From Rickettsiales bacterium Ac37b (GTDB lineage: Bacteria; Pseudomonadota; Alphaproteobacteria; Rickettsiales; Arcanibacteraceae), in NCBI GenBank assembly GCA_000746585.2, contig CP009217.2, forward strand, positions 186,001 through 250,000: a DNA stretch of 64,000 nucleotides, in the 5' to 3' direction. Position 1 is the first letter of the stretch. The number at the start of each line of letters is the position of its first letter. The notes under the pieces were generated by a model. That model ran no database searches and was not told where the DNA came from. It worked only from the letters and a program-made list of their open reading frames with translations. The position numbers were made by a program, and so were the translations under genes. Positions 9,948 through 18,386 of this stretch are shown here, in pieces.

Positions 9948-10754
9948 TATATACATTGCAACAGGATAATAAAAAATCATGGTACAAAGCTTAGAGAGTA
10001 TTTATATGATATTGAAGAAATAGTTGAAATTGGGCCAGGATCAGATCATACAATAATTCATAAAACTATTCCTTTATTAAATTATGCGAAGTCGTTGAAA
10101 CGTTATTATGCTGTAGATCATTCAAAACTTTATTTAGATAATGCATGTACTTTTCTAAAAAAAAATACATCTAATGTAGATATAATAGGTATTGAAGCTG
10201 ATTTAATGTCACTGGCTAATTTAAAATCCTTACACCAGGATGATTGTAGGAAATGTATATTATTTCTAGGAGGAACAATAGGGAATTTTTCTTTTACATT
10301 ACAAGTACAGGCCTTAAGACAGATTTTTCAATTAATGAATATTGAAGATAAATTTATTCTAGTAGTTGATACTAATCAAGATGAAAAAACTTTACTAAAA
10401 TCATATGATAATGTCTATTTATACGAATTAGTAAAAGGAGTCTTAAAATATTTTACCCAAATTAATCCTGAGTTTGAAAACTATATTGATTTTTTTAAGG
10501 TATGTTGTGTATGGAATAAAAATTTAAACTTAATAGATATATATTTTCAAGCTACTCAAGATATGAGCTTTGAAATGACAAATTATGGTAAAATTTTTAT
10601 AAGTAAAGGGCAAGAATGTAGGGGGATTGTATCAAGAAAAACACCTTTGAAGATTATTAAGGAATTATTATCGAAGATAGGGTTTAATATATTAGATATA
10701 TTAAATGATAATAGTAATCTACAGTTAATAATATGTCAAAAACCTCAAAAATAA
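9948..10754 (+). pseudogene. EgtD-like SAM methyltransferase, 5' end eroded
   Basis: The frame is open from 9948, but there is no ATG or GTG; the first possible start (TTG 10095) lies after motif I. The upstream part encodes V-E-I-G-P-G-S-D-H-T, a class I SAM-binding motif. It is followed by Y-Y-A-V-D-H-S (the acidic residue after strand 2) and L-G-G-T-I-G-N-F, typical of the histidine N-alpha-methyltransferase (EgtD/Methyltransf_33) family, which has GSTIGN there. The usual N-terminal helical domain is missing, as family members are near 320 aa. It overlaps the next gene by 22 bases, so the two were translated together. Ergothioneine synthesis is unlikely because no egtB is seen; a signal-modifying role is only inferred from the neighbour. 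Confidence 0.6.
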
Positions 10755-11632
10755 TTTTTGGTAATATTAATTTAATTACACTTTCTCAAAGTATTGTTAA
10801 AAAATATGGGGCGTCTTATCATACATTTGCGCTTTTTGGTGTCATTAATTATCCTTTAACTTATTTATATGAAGCATATTTTATTAAAAATACTGAAGGA
10901 TTAATACTAAGATTAGTTTCAACACTCTTATGCTTCATTTTATTGTTAAATAAGTATTGGCCCAAGAAACTCAAAGCTTTTTTGCCTTTATATTGGTATA
11001 TGGTTATTATATTTACAGTTCCTTTCTTAACCACCTATCTATTATTAAAAGATAATTTTTCCCTAGGGTGGTTAATTAATTTTAATATTGGTGTAATGAT
11101 TGTGATATTATTGTTAGATTCTCTTACCTTTGTAGTGATAGAAGCTATAGGAATTATTTTGGGTTTTGTGTTTTTTTATAGTTTGGGAAATAAAATAGAT
11201 AGCTGGCCCACTGATTATAATACAGCATTATTTTTATACATGTTTATATGTACAGTAATACTTGGTACTATATTTTCTAAAAATAAGGAAATTTTTAATC
11301 ATTTTAAAGAAAAAACTTTAAGTGAACTAAACAAGCGGCTAGAAGCTAAGGTTGAACATAGAACTATAGAATTAGAAAAAGCCTTAGCAGTGAAGACTGA
11401 ATTTCTCAATAATATGAGTCATGAGATACGTACGCCAATACAAGGGTTAACTACTATTTCTGAGGCTTTGGTAAAATATTGGCAAAAATTTGATGAGAAA
11501 AAGAAATTTGAATTGGCCAGACAAATATTTAAAAACTCTAAGAGACTAACTTCGTTGGTAGGAAGTTTACTTGATCTTGCTAAAATTAATGCTGGCAAAA
11601 TATTACTTGATTTACAAAAATTAGAAATATAG
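10733..11632 (+). pseudogene. CqsS/LqsS-like six-TM sensor histidine kinase, cut by IS630 copy B
   Basis: ATG 10733 lies inside the end of the methyltransferase frame. Six hydrophobic segments span about residues 25-180. The pattern (F-G-V-I-N-Y-P then Y-L-Y-E-A-Y-F, E-x-L-x-L-R, P-K-K, L-P-x-Y, P-F near the third helix, and L-L-L-D) matches the receptor domain of the Vibrio CqsS and Legionella LqsS kinases as I recall them. A coiled coil (E-H-R-T-I-E-L-E-K-A-L) and HisKA (HEIRTP, His230) follow. The frame stops at the IS630 TAG, before any HATPase domain, so ATP binding is lost. The HisKA is close to that of the kinase at 1861-4218. Confidence 0.75.
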
Positions 11633-12562
11633 TAAATTAAGTTGATAAAGACATGATATATGATATATTAAAAAGCTCATAAACCCAAAACAGTAGAAGC
11701 AATGGCATATTCCTTAGATTTACGTAAAAAAGTAATTCACTATGTTAATAAAGGTTATACCAGAGAAGAAGCTGCAAGAATTTTTGGCATAGGTGAAAGA
11801 ACAATTTATAGATGGTTATCGAGATCGAAATCCGGGAATTTAGCAGCCACACGAGCAGCTAAGCCATGGAAGAAGCTTGATCCAATCAAATTATTAAACG
11901 AGGTGTCTAAAAACAGCAATTGGCTATTATCTGATTTTGCAAAGGTTTTTAATGTGTCTACAGCTGCTATCTGTTTGGCATTCAAGACTTTGGGGATCAC
12001 ACGAAAAAAAAGACCACACTCTATCGTGAACGGGATGAAGCAAAACGGCAATTATTTTTGGCAGCTATCGCAAACTATAAAGCGGAAGATATAGTTTATA
12101 TTGATGAGAGTGGAATTGATAGCTATTTGTACTATTCTTGGGGATACAGTCTCAGAGGAAGTAAAGTTTATGGTGATATCTCAGGTAAAAAACATGATTG
12201 AGAAAGCTTTATTGCAGGTAAGGTTGGGAAGAAAATTATTGCGCCAATGTGTTTCAAGGGCACATGTAATACAGAAGTTTTTAACGAGTGGGTTAGTCAG
12301 TGTTTGGTGCCCGAACTAAGATTTGGTCAAGTTGTAATACTTGATAATGCAACGTTCCATAAGTCAGCTAGAACTAGGAATTTAATAGAAGATATAGGCT
12401 GTAAACTTTTATTCTTACCACCTTACTCTCCTGATCTCAACCCAATTGAAAAATATTGGGCTCATTTAAAAGCTAAAATCAAACCTATCATTACTAATTT
12501 TAATAACCTTAGCGATGCTATTGATTATGGCTTCTCTATGCCATTCTCAACTTAATTGACTA
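11630..12562 (+). mobile_element. IS630-family element, copy B (933 bp)
   Basis: The ends are TAGTAAATTAAGTTGA and (inverted) TAGTCAATTAAGTTGA, with TA at 11628-11629 and 12563-12564. It is the reverse orientation of copy A and carries the same internal TGA. The left flank is the truncated sensor kinase; the right flank is the 3' end of the secreted protein gene on the other strand. Confidence 0.93.
11702..12555 (+). pseudogene. IS630 transposase of copy B, interrupted by TGA
   Basis: The HTH half lies at 11702-12094. The DDE half is in the -1 frame after the A8 run near 12004-12011. TGA at 12198-12200 replaces the Arg codon present in copy D. The downstream piece from 12247 keeps the second Asp and the Glu but lacks the first Asp. 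Confidence 0.85.
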
Positions 12563-13387
12563 TAATTTGAATATTTGGCCATGAATTTTAAATTCAAAAA
12601 ATATTTTGGCAATATCATGATATTCAGGGATCCAATGAAAGTCCCACGCTTGATCTGTAGATGAGCTGAAAGAATTGGTGGGATGTAAATGGAATATAGC
12701 ATTATTTTTATAATAGAAGCCTATAATATTTACTAATTCATAATTTATTTTTTCCAAATTCTCTGTTTGTTTTAATGTAGGTTGCTTACTTATAATAATT
12801 TTAGCATTTATAGGTGAGTATAATTTTAAAGGTTCAGAAAATGTTAATTTAAAATAATAATTTCCTATATTAGCTGATAAGTTTTCAATAGGGGATAAAT
12901 AATTATTATATGTAGAGTTGGTATTTAATTGTGTATATACATATTCTTCGCGTGCAGTAGAAATGATTTTCATGGTAATCCATAAATGATATAATTCATT
13001 TGTTTTAGGTATAAATGAAAAATATAGTTGGTCTTGGGATTTTAATGGGACGGGGTATAAATGATGATAATCGGTAAAGCTACTATTAATTACATATGCG
13101 TGTAATTTGGGACCATGTATTGGTTCAATAGAATCCATTGATATGGGTAGATTGTTAGTGCTTTGTAAAAGTTTAAAAGTGATTTCCTTATTTTTGAAGC
13201 TCGATATTTTATCATTAGTTGATAACTGAACTTTAAGCAAATTAGAATGATATAAAAGATTTGGTTGATGTAATTCTTTTAATGATTGGACTGTAAGTTC
13301 TTCGTTTAAGCTTTTATCGTTAGCATAAGCTATGAAGCTAGCTATATTTAACAAAATAATTGCAGGTAAAAGTAAAATATTAATCAT
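12560..13387 (-). CDS. Secreted protein with two YtkA-like/copper-site-like domains; 3' end changed by IS630
   Basis: It has a clear signal peptide (hydrophobic 3-18, cleavage near A-Y-A-N). The first mature domain carries H-G-P-K-L-H-A-Y-V-I-N followed by Y-H-H-L-Y-P. The second carries F-H-L-H-P and a terminal F-F-E-F-K-I-H-G-Q-I-F. These resemble the paired beta domains with HLxVVS..xHxHP motifs in periplasmic YtkA-like or heavy-metal-associated proteins (family knowledge, not certain). The last codons run into IS630 copy B, and the stop comes from the IS. If the insertion is simply removed the frame would end two codons later, so it may still be functional. Confidence 0.55.
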   Translation of the reverse strand: MINILLLPAIILLNIASFIAYANDKSLNEELTVQSLKELHQPNLLYHSNLLKVQLSTNDKISSFKNKEITFKLLQSTNNLPISMDSIEPIHGPKLHAYVINSSFTDYHHLYPVPLKSQDQLYFSFIPKTNELYHLWITMKIISTAREEYVYTQLNTNSTYNNYLSPIENLSANIGNYYFKLTFSEPLKLYSPINAKIIISKQPTLKQTENLEKINYELVNIIGFYYKNNAIFHLHPTNSFSSSTDQAWDFHWIPEYHDIAKIFFEFKIHGQIFKL

Positions 13388-13456
13388 AATGTAACCTATA
13401 TAAAATAATTATGTATTTTGGTTTTGGCAATTTGTATATAATTATTATTTAAATTG

Positions 13457-14143
13457 CTAAAGCCTTAATATATTTTCGTGCTCAATTTCATGTATACATT
13501 TAGATAAAGCTTGTTCTTCACGTTTAATATTCTCTATATTGGTGCCAGTTAGTAAGATTTCTGCTCCCTCATAATTTAAAAAGTCAACGGGCTTTACTGG
13601 TATAAACTTATAATCTTTAAATATATTTTGTAATTTATTAGGATAAAGGGCCTTTTGATTTGCAGAAAGTCCTTGTTTGCTTGGTGAATAACTATTAGGG
13701 TTTTTGACATGTATAATAAAATCACCGTATTGCATAATACCAAATTTTTTTATATCTTTTCTCTCAGAAGAGCTTGTAAGTGTATAAAATAAATGGGTAT
13801 GATTGTGATGATCAGATATGATGTAGGATCCTTCTGAAATTAATTTTGCTGCGGGCAAGGTACGCTTTCCTTTTGTATGTGTAAAATAAGTTTTTTCTTC
13901 AAAATCTTCCATAAAAGCTTCTAAGCTAGATTCAATTTTGTTAACAAAAGCAAAATGATGCTCTTTATTATTAGGTAATTTTTTTTTACCAACCACTAAT
14001 ACTATCAATTGCTTTTCTGTTTCTGGTTTTAAAACTATGAAAAAATGTTGTATATCGTCCCCACTACTCTTGGGGTGTGTTTCAACTTTAGGGCGATAAA
14101 TAAAATAAATAATACCTTTTTGTAAAATTGAATATTGATACAT
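13457..14143 (-). CDS. Conserved hypothetical protein (228 aa)
   Basis: The start is ATG 14143 after an AGGAG-like TAAGGAGTAGGG. The protein begins with Y-Q-Y-S-I-L-Q-K-G-I-I-Y-F-I-Y-R-P and has D-D-I-Q-H-F-F-I-V-L-K-P, then V-G-K-K-K-L-P, and L-N-Y-E-G-A-E-I-L-L near the end. I recognise this as a widespread uncharacterised family with motifs IYFxYRPxV, LxVxGxKxLP and DYEGAExLL, but know no function. It is soluble, about the usual length and apparently intact. It sits 70 bases upstream of the secreted protein on the same strand and may be co-transcribed with it. Confidence 0.75.
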   Translation of the reverse strand: MYQYSILQKGIIYFIYRPKVETHPKSSGDDIQHFFIVLKPETEKQLIVLVVGKKKLPNNKEHHFAFVNKIESSLEAFMEDFEEKTYFTHTKGKRTLPAAKLISEGSYIISDHHNHTHLFYTLTSSSERKDIKKFGIMQYGDFIIHVKNPNSYSPSKQGLSANQKALYPNKLQNIFKDYKFIPVKPVDFLNYEGAEILLTGTNIENIKREEQALSKCIHEIEHENILRL

Positions 14144-14718
14144 ACCCTACTCCTTATAATAAATAGTTGAATTTTTAAGTTATAAAGTTTTTGTTTTAGA
14201 GTTTGTATAATTAAGAATTAAGTTAATAGAATTTTTTAGTTGGCCCCCTACACATTAGCTATCGCATATTGATAAAGCATATATTATTATAATTCATCTA
14301 TATGTGTAAGGAGTCAAGTATAATATTAATTAAATATAAAGTTTTTGCGTATTTTAAACTAAAATGTAAATAATTGAGTTAATAACTATTATAATATTTC
14401 TAAAAATACATGTGTTCTGTATATAAAATCAAGCTGATTATACTATACTCAGATAAAAAAGTTCACTATGGGACTGTTAACAAAATATTGCTAATAAAGA
14501 CTTTATTATATGTAGAAAGTGAACATAAATTAAAAAACTATATACCATTAAAGCTAAATATATAATATACATTGCATATACGTTGTGATTATATATAATG
14601 AAGAGCACTTATAGCTAATTAACTTATTTTTGCCTCGTAATATGTTAACTATTTTGTATTACATAATATGAATAAGGCTAGCTATAGAAGTATATATTAA
14701 TATTGTAGAATTAACAGT
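14144..14718. other. Intergenic stretch upstream of flhA
   Basis: About 575 bases are without a gene. One imperfect inverted repeat (14240-14317) has arms TTGGCCCCCTACACAT and ATGTGTAAGGAGTCAA (13 of 16 pair), which could be a small mobile-element remnant. A shorter pair, GTTCAC/GTGAAC, lies at about 14471-14524. Otherwise it is very AT-rich, and no RNA gene is seen. Confidence 0.45.
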
Positions 14719-16857
14719 GTGATTAACTTACTATCTTTATATAAAACTACTAATTTAGAAAGCAATATTAGACCGGTACTAAATAAAATATCTAAGAATG
14801 GCGATGTAGTATTTGCTATTGCTATTTTTGGCATATTATTTGTTTTATTATTTCCAGTAATACCATCTATTTTAGATATATTGCTAGCTTTTTCGATTGC
14901 TATATCGGTATTAGTACTTTTAACAAGTATGTTTATCCACAGACCTCTTGAATTTAGTGTTTTTCCTACAATACTGCTTGTTACTGCGCTAATTAGGCTA
15001 TCACTTAACATTGCTTCCACTAGGTTAATACTTTCAAATGGTAATAATGGTAAAGCTGCTGCAGGGCATGTTATAGAAGCTTTTGGTAATTTTGTTATGG
15101 AAGGTAATGTAATAATAGGTGTCATTGTTTTTATAATACTAACTATTATTAATTTTGTGGTGATTACTAAAGGATCGGGGCGTATTGCAGAAGTAGCTGC
15201 ACGTTTTAGTTTGGACGCTATGCCTGGTAAGCAAATGGCTATAGATGCAGATTTAGCAGCTGGATTAATAAATGAGTCAACAGCTAAAACACGCCGTAAG
15301 GAACTTGAAGATGAAAGTACCTTTTTTGGGGCTATGGACGGTGCCAATAAATTTGTTCGTGGTGATGCTATTGCTGGATTACTTATTACCTTTATTAATT
15401 TTATTGCTGGCATTGTTATTGGTATTGTACAAAATAATATGTCTTTTCAACAAGCTTTAGATACCTATACAACTTTGACTATTGGTGATGGCTTAGTTGC
15501 ACAAATTCCTGCTTTAATAATTTCTCTTTCTGCGGGTCTATTGGTATCAAAATCTGGTAATGTAGGTTCTACTGAAAAAATTATATATACGCAGCTTGCT
15601 AAAATTAGACCACTTGCATTATGTAGCGTTTTAACGTTTTTTATGGCTATAATGCCTGGGTTGCCTTATGCTCCTTTTTTACTAATTTCAATTTTAAGTG
15701 GTACTACGGCATGGATGTTAAAAGAAATAAAGAAAGAAGCTAAAACTGTTGCAGAGAAAAGTTCTAATAAGGATTCTGCAGGAGTAGAGAGCAATGATAA
15801 TGATCAAACCGCTACTCAAGATGAGCCTATTTCTGCAATGTTACAATTGGATATCGTAAGTATAGAACTCGGATATGCTTTATTGCCACTTACTTCCTAT
15901 AAAAATAATCGTCTTACTGACCAAATAAAAGCGTTGCGCAAGCAAATGGCTAAAGATTTAGGTTTTGTTATACCATCTGTACGTATACAGGATAATTTAC
16001 AGTTAGATAACAATCGTTACAGTATCAAAATCAAAGAGATTGAATGTGCAGGTGGTGAAATTAAGCCTAATATGCTTCTAATTATGGATCCTAAGGGAGA
16101 AGAAATTTCAATAGATGGTGAAAATACACGTGAACCAGCATTTGGTTTGCCTGCAAAATGGATAGATGAGTCAAAACAAGAGGAAGCTATCTTTAAAGGA
16201 TATACTGTTGTAGATCCACCTACGGTTATTACAACTCATTTTACAGAAATTATAAAGGAAAATATAACTGAGCTGCTATCATTTAGCGAAACACAAAAAT
16301 TAATTGATAGTATAGCTGATTCTCATAAAAAGCTTATTAGTGATACAGTACCTGTACAAATTAGTGTAAGTAGTTTACAAAGAGTGTTACAGTCTCTACT
16401 CTCAGAAATGGTCTCTATTAGAGATTTACCTACAATTTTAGAGGCTATAGCAGAAATAGCTAAAGTTGCTAATAATAATATAATTCAAATTACTGAGCAT
16501 GTACGTACTCGTCTTGCTAGGCAATTAAGTTATGCTCATACTAATAATGAGGGATATATACCAGCTATTACCCTTTCTCCAATGTGGGAACAAGCTTTTA
16601 TGGAGAGTTTGGTAAGTAATGCAAATTCAGAAAAGCAATTGGCAATGGCTCCGAGTAGATTACAAGAATTTGTTAGTACTGTACGGAAAACATATGAAGA
16701 ACAAATTATTAAAGGTTCTATACCTATACTACTTGTAAGTAGTCCTATACGTCCTTATGTAAGGTCGGTAGTTGAAAGAATTAAGCCGTCTGTAGTAGTA
16801 TTATCTCAGAGTGAAATATATCCTAAAACCAATATTAACGTTTTAGCACAAGTATAA
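14719..16857 (+). CDS. flhA: Flagellar export apparatus protein FlhA
   Basis: FlhA is the large inner-membrane gate of the flagellar type III export apparatus. GTG 14719 starts a 712-residue protein of normal length. The N-terminal half has about eight TM helices and the conserved cytoplasmic loop R-I-A-E-V-A-A-R-F-S-L-D-A-M-P-G-K-Q (from about residue 155, the FHIPEP signature). After a charged linker (about 340-370) comes the C-terminal substrate-docking domain with P-A-x-W-I and E-L-L-S. The sequence fits FlhA better than the virulence homologue SctV. No other flagellar gene is in the window. The frame is intact, which argues for retained function. Confidence 0.95.
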   Translation: MINLLSLYKTTNLESNIRPVLNKISKNGDVVFAIAIFGILFVLLFPVIPSILDILLAFSIAISVLVLLTSMFIHRPLEFSVFPTILLVTALIRLSLNIASTRLILSNGNNGKAAAGHVIEAFGNFVMEGNVIIGVIVFIILTIINFVVITKGSGRIAEVAARFSLDAMPGKQMAIDADLAAGLINESTAKTRRKELEDESTFFGAMDGANKFVRGDAIAGLLITFINFIAGIVIGIVQNNMSFQQALDTYTTLTIGDGLVAQIPALIISLSAGLLVSKSGNVGSTEKIIYTQLAKIRPLALCSVLTFFMAIMPGLPYAPFLLISILSGTTAWMLKEIKKEAKTVAEKSSNKDSAGVESNDNDQTATQDEPISAMLQLDIVSIELGYALLPLTSYKNNRLTDQIKALRKQMAKDLGFVIPSVRIQDNLQLDNNRYSIKIKEIECAGGEIKPNMLLIMDPKGEEISIDGENTREPAFGLPAKWIDESKQEEAIFKGYTVVDPPTVITTHFTEIIKENITELLSFSETQKLIDSIADSHKKLISDTVPVQISVSSLQRVLQSLLSEMVSIRDLPTILEAIAEIAKVANNNIIQITEHVRTRLARQLSYAHTNNEGYIPAITLSPMWEQAFMESLVSNANSEKQLAMAPSRLQEFVSTVRKTYEEQIIKGSIPILLVSSPIRPYVRSVVERIKPSVVVLSQSEIYPKTNINVLAQV

Positions 16858-16985
16858 AATTCATACTGTAATTATTAAATTTCTTTGACTATATATTTGT
16901 TATGAAGTACATCTAAAGTTTTTTGATTTGAATTATGAATTGTTTATTGTGGCCCCAGGAAATATTATAGATGAAGTAAAAATAT

Positions 16986-17711
16986 ATGAAAAAGTGTATT
17001 ACTATTTTACGTTCTATTGTTTTTGATACTTATTGGGTATTGTGGACTTTATTTGTTGCAATTATAGGTCTACCTTTATTAATGTATAAGCCTATTATTG
17101 TAGCTCGTATAAATCGTTTATGGGCGATTGGTTCTTTATTTGGTTTAAGGCTAATATATAATTTAAATTTTGAGGTACGTGGATTAGAATACTTACCTAA
17201 AAATCAACCTTATATTATTGCTTCAAAGCATCAATCTACATATGAAGTTATTATTTTTCATGCTATCATAAAAGAATATCCTGTGTATGTACTAAAAAGA
17301 GAATTGACTAGGATACCTTTGTATGGGTTATACTTATTACGTACTGGTATGATTGTAATCAACCGCTTACGTCGTATGGAAGCTCTTAAGCAGCTTATGG
17401 CGCAGGCAAAACAAAGATTATCTGAAAATCGTCCTATTATTATTTTTCCTGAAGGTACCAGGACAAGTGTAGGTACAATAACTAATTATCATTCTGGCAT
17501 AAGCTTGTTATATGAAAAAAATAATGTGGTTGTGGTTCCAGCAGCTCTCAATACAGGGGTTTTTTGGCCTAAAAATAGTTTTTTAAAAAAATCTGGTACC
17601 TGTGTAATTGAATTTTTACCTCCGATTCTGCCAGGTCTAAGTAAGGAAGAATTTATACATATTTTGAAGGAAAGAATTGAAGCTAAATCTAAGGAATTGC
17701 TTAATATTTAA
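16986..17711 (+). CDS. plsC: 1-acyl-sn-glycerol-3-phosphate acyltransferase
   Basis: This enzyme acylates lysophosphatidate to phosphatidate in phospholipid synthesis. It has an N-terminal membrane segment (about 8-35). The catalytic block is K-H-Q-S-T-Y-E with His82, an HX4E form of the usual HX4D that is common in alphaproteobacteria. The acyl-acceptor block is F-P-E-G-T-R-T-S, and V-P-A-A-L-N-T-G follows. The length, 241 aa, is typical. ATG 16986 was chosen as the first start before the membrane helix. It lies 128 bases after flhA and may be read from its own promoter. Confidence 0.93.
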   Translation: MKKCITILRSIVFDTYWVLWTLFVAIIGLPLLMYKPIIVARINRLWAIGSLFGLRLIYNLNFEVRGLEYLPKNQPYIIASKHQSTYEVIIFHAIIKEYPVYVLKRELTRIPLYGLYLLRTGMIVINRLRRMEALKQLMAQAKQRLSENRPIIIFPEGTRTSVGTITNYHSGISLLYEKNNVVVVPAALNTGVFWPKNSFLKKSGTCVIEFLPPILPGLSKEEFIHILKERIEAKSKELLNI

Positions 17712-17830
17712 TGCACATATCGAAAAATATATTACTATAAACTATAATAATTTGTTAAAAAACTTTCTATGATAAGCTTTTTAATTTATTATGGTATAAA
17801 TAATTTTAAATAATAATAAGTTTAGCATGT

Positions 17831-18226
17831 ATGTATAATTATACTACTAGGTCGTTAAAAATTACTGTTTCTCCTCAGTATCAGGATGAGTTATCTTCAC
17901 CCTTAGATAACTACTATGTGTGGTCTTATAATATTTTTATTGAAAACTATGGAATAGAGACAGTACAATTATTAAGTAGGTATTGGCGTATTATTGACTC
18001 AGATGGTAATATTCAGGAAGTTTCTGGGGATGGAGTAATTGGACAACAACCTTTGATTCATCCTAATGAATATTTTGAATATACAAGCCATGCTACGCTC
18101 AAAACTTCTTCAGGTATCATGCTAGGTTGTTATAATATGATTATTCCTAGTACTCAAGAATCTTTTGAGGTTATCATACCTGCCTTTTCTTTAGATAACC
18201 CATATGAAAAAATGAGCATAAATTAA
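17831..18226 (+). CDS. apaG: ApaG family protein
   Basis: The protein has 131 residues and is a single Ig-like beta domain. It shows V-S-P-Q-Y, then Y-V-W-S-Y-N-I-F-I-E-N, L-L-S-R-Y-W-R-I-I-D-S-D-G, V-x-G-x-G-V-I-G-Q-Q-P and P-G-like E-Y-F-E-Y-T-S. These are the standard ApaG landmarks. The family is linked to cobalt/magnesium resistance and Ap4A levels, but its biochemical role is unclear. It is complete and starts at ATG 17831. It lies 120 bases after plsC on the same strand. Confidence 0.92.
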   Translation: MYNYTTRSLKITVSPQYQDELSSPLDNYYVWSYNIFIENYGIETVQLLSRYWRIIDSDGNIQEVSGDGVIGQQPLIHPNEYFEYTSHATLKTSSGIMLGCYNMIIPSTQESFEVIIPAFSLDNPYEKMSIN

Positions 18227-18250
18227 CTAAGAATTTAATAAATCTTCACA

Positions 18251-18358
18251 TATAGTAAATTGATTTGAATCTGGGACGCGGTTAACTCAAAGCTCTCCTA
18301 CTATATTTGTAGGCTTCGCTTATCGCTCCTAGTCGCAAATACAACTTAATTTGCTATA
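18251..18358 (-). repeat. MITE with IS630-like ends, copy 2 (108 bp)
   Basis: TATAGTAAATTGATTTGAAT to AACTTAATTTGCTATA. It is the same element as at 9421 in reverse orientation, with a GTAGGCTTCGCTTATCGCTC core. It sits between apaG and asmA and ends 28 bases before the asmA start, so it may carry part of the asmA leader. Confidence 0.8.
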
Positions 18359-18386
18359 TATAAAATTTTAATATATAGGAGGTAAC

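Noticed and set aside
14697-15413. A 238-residue ORF opposite flhA
   Set aside because: It is fully antisense to the well-conserved flhA N-terminal half and has no recognisable motif.
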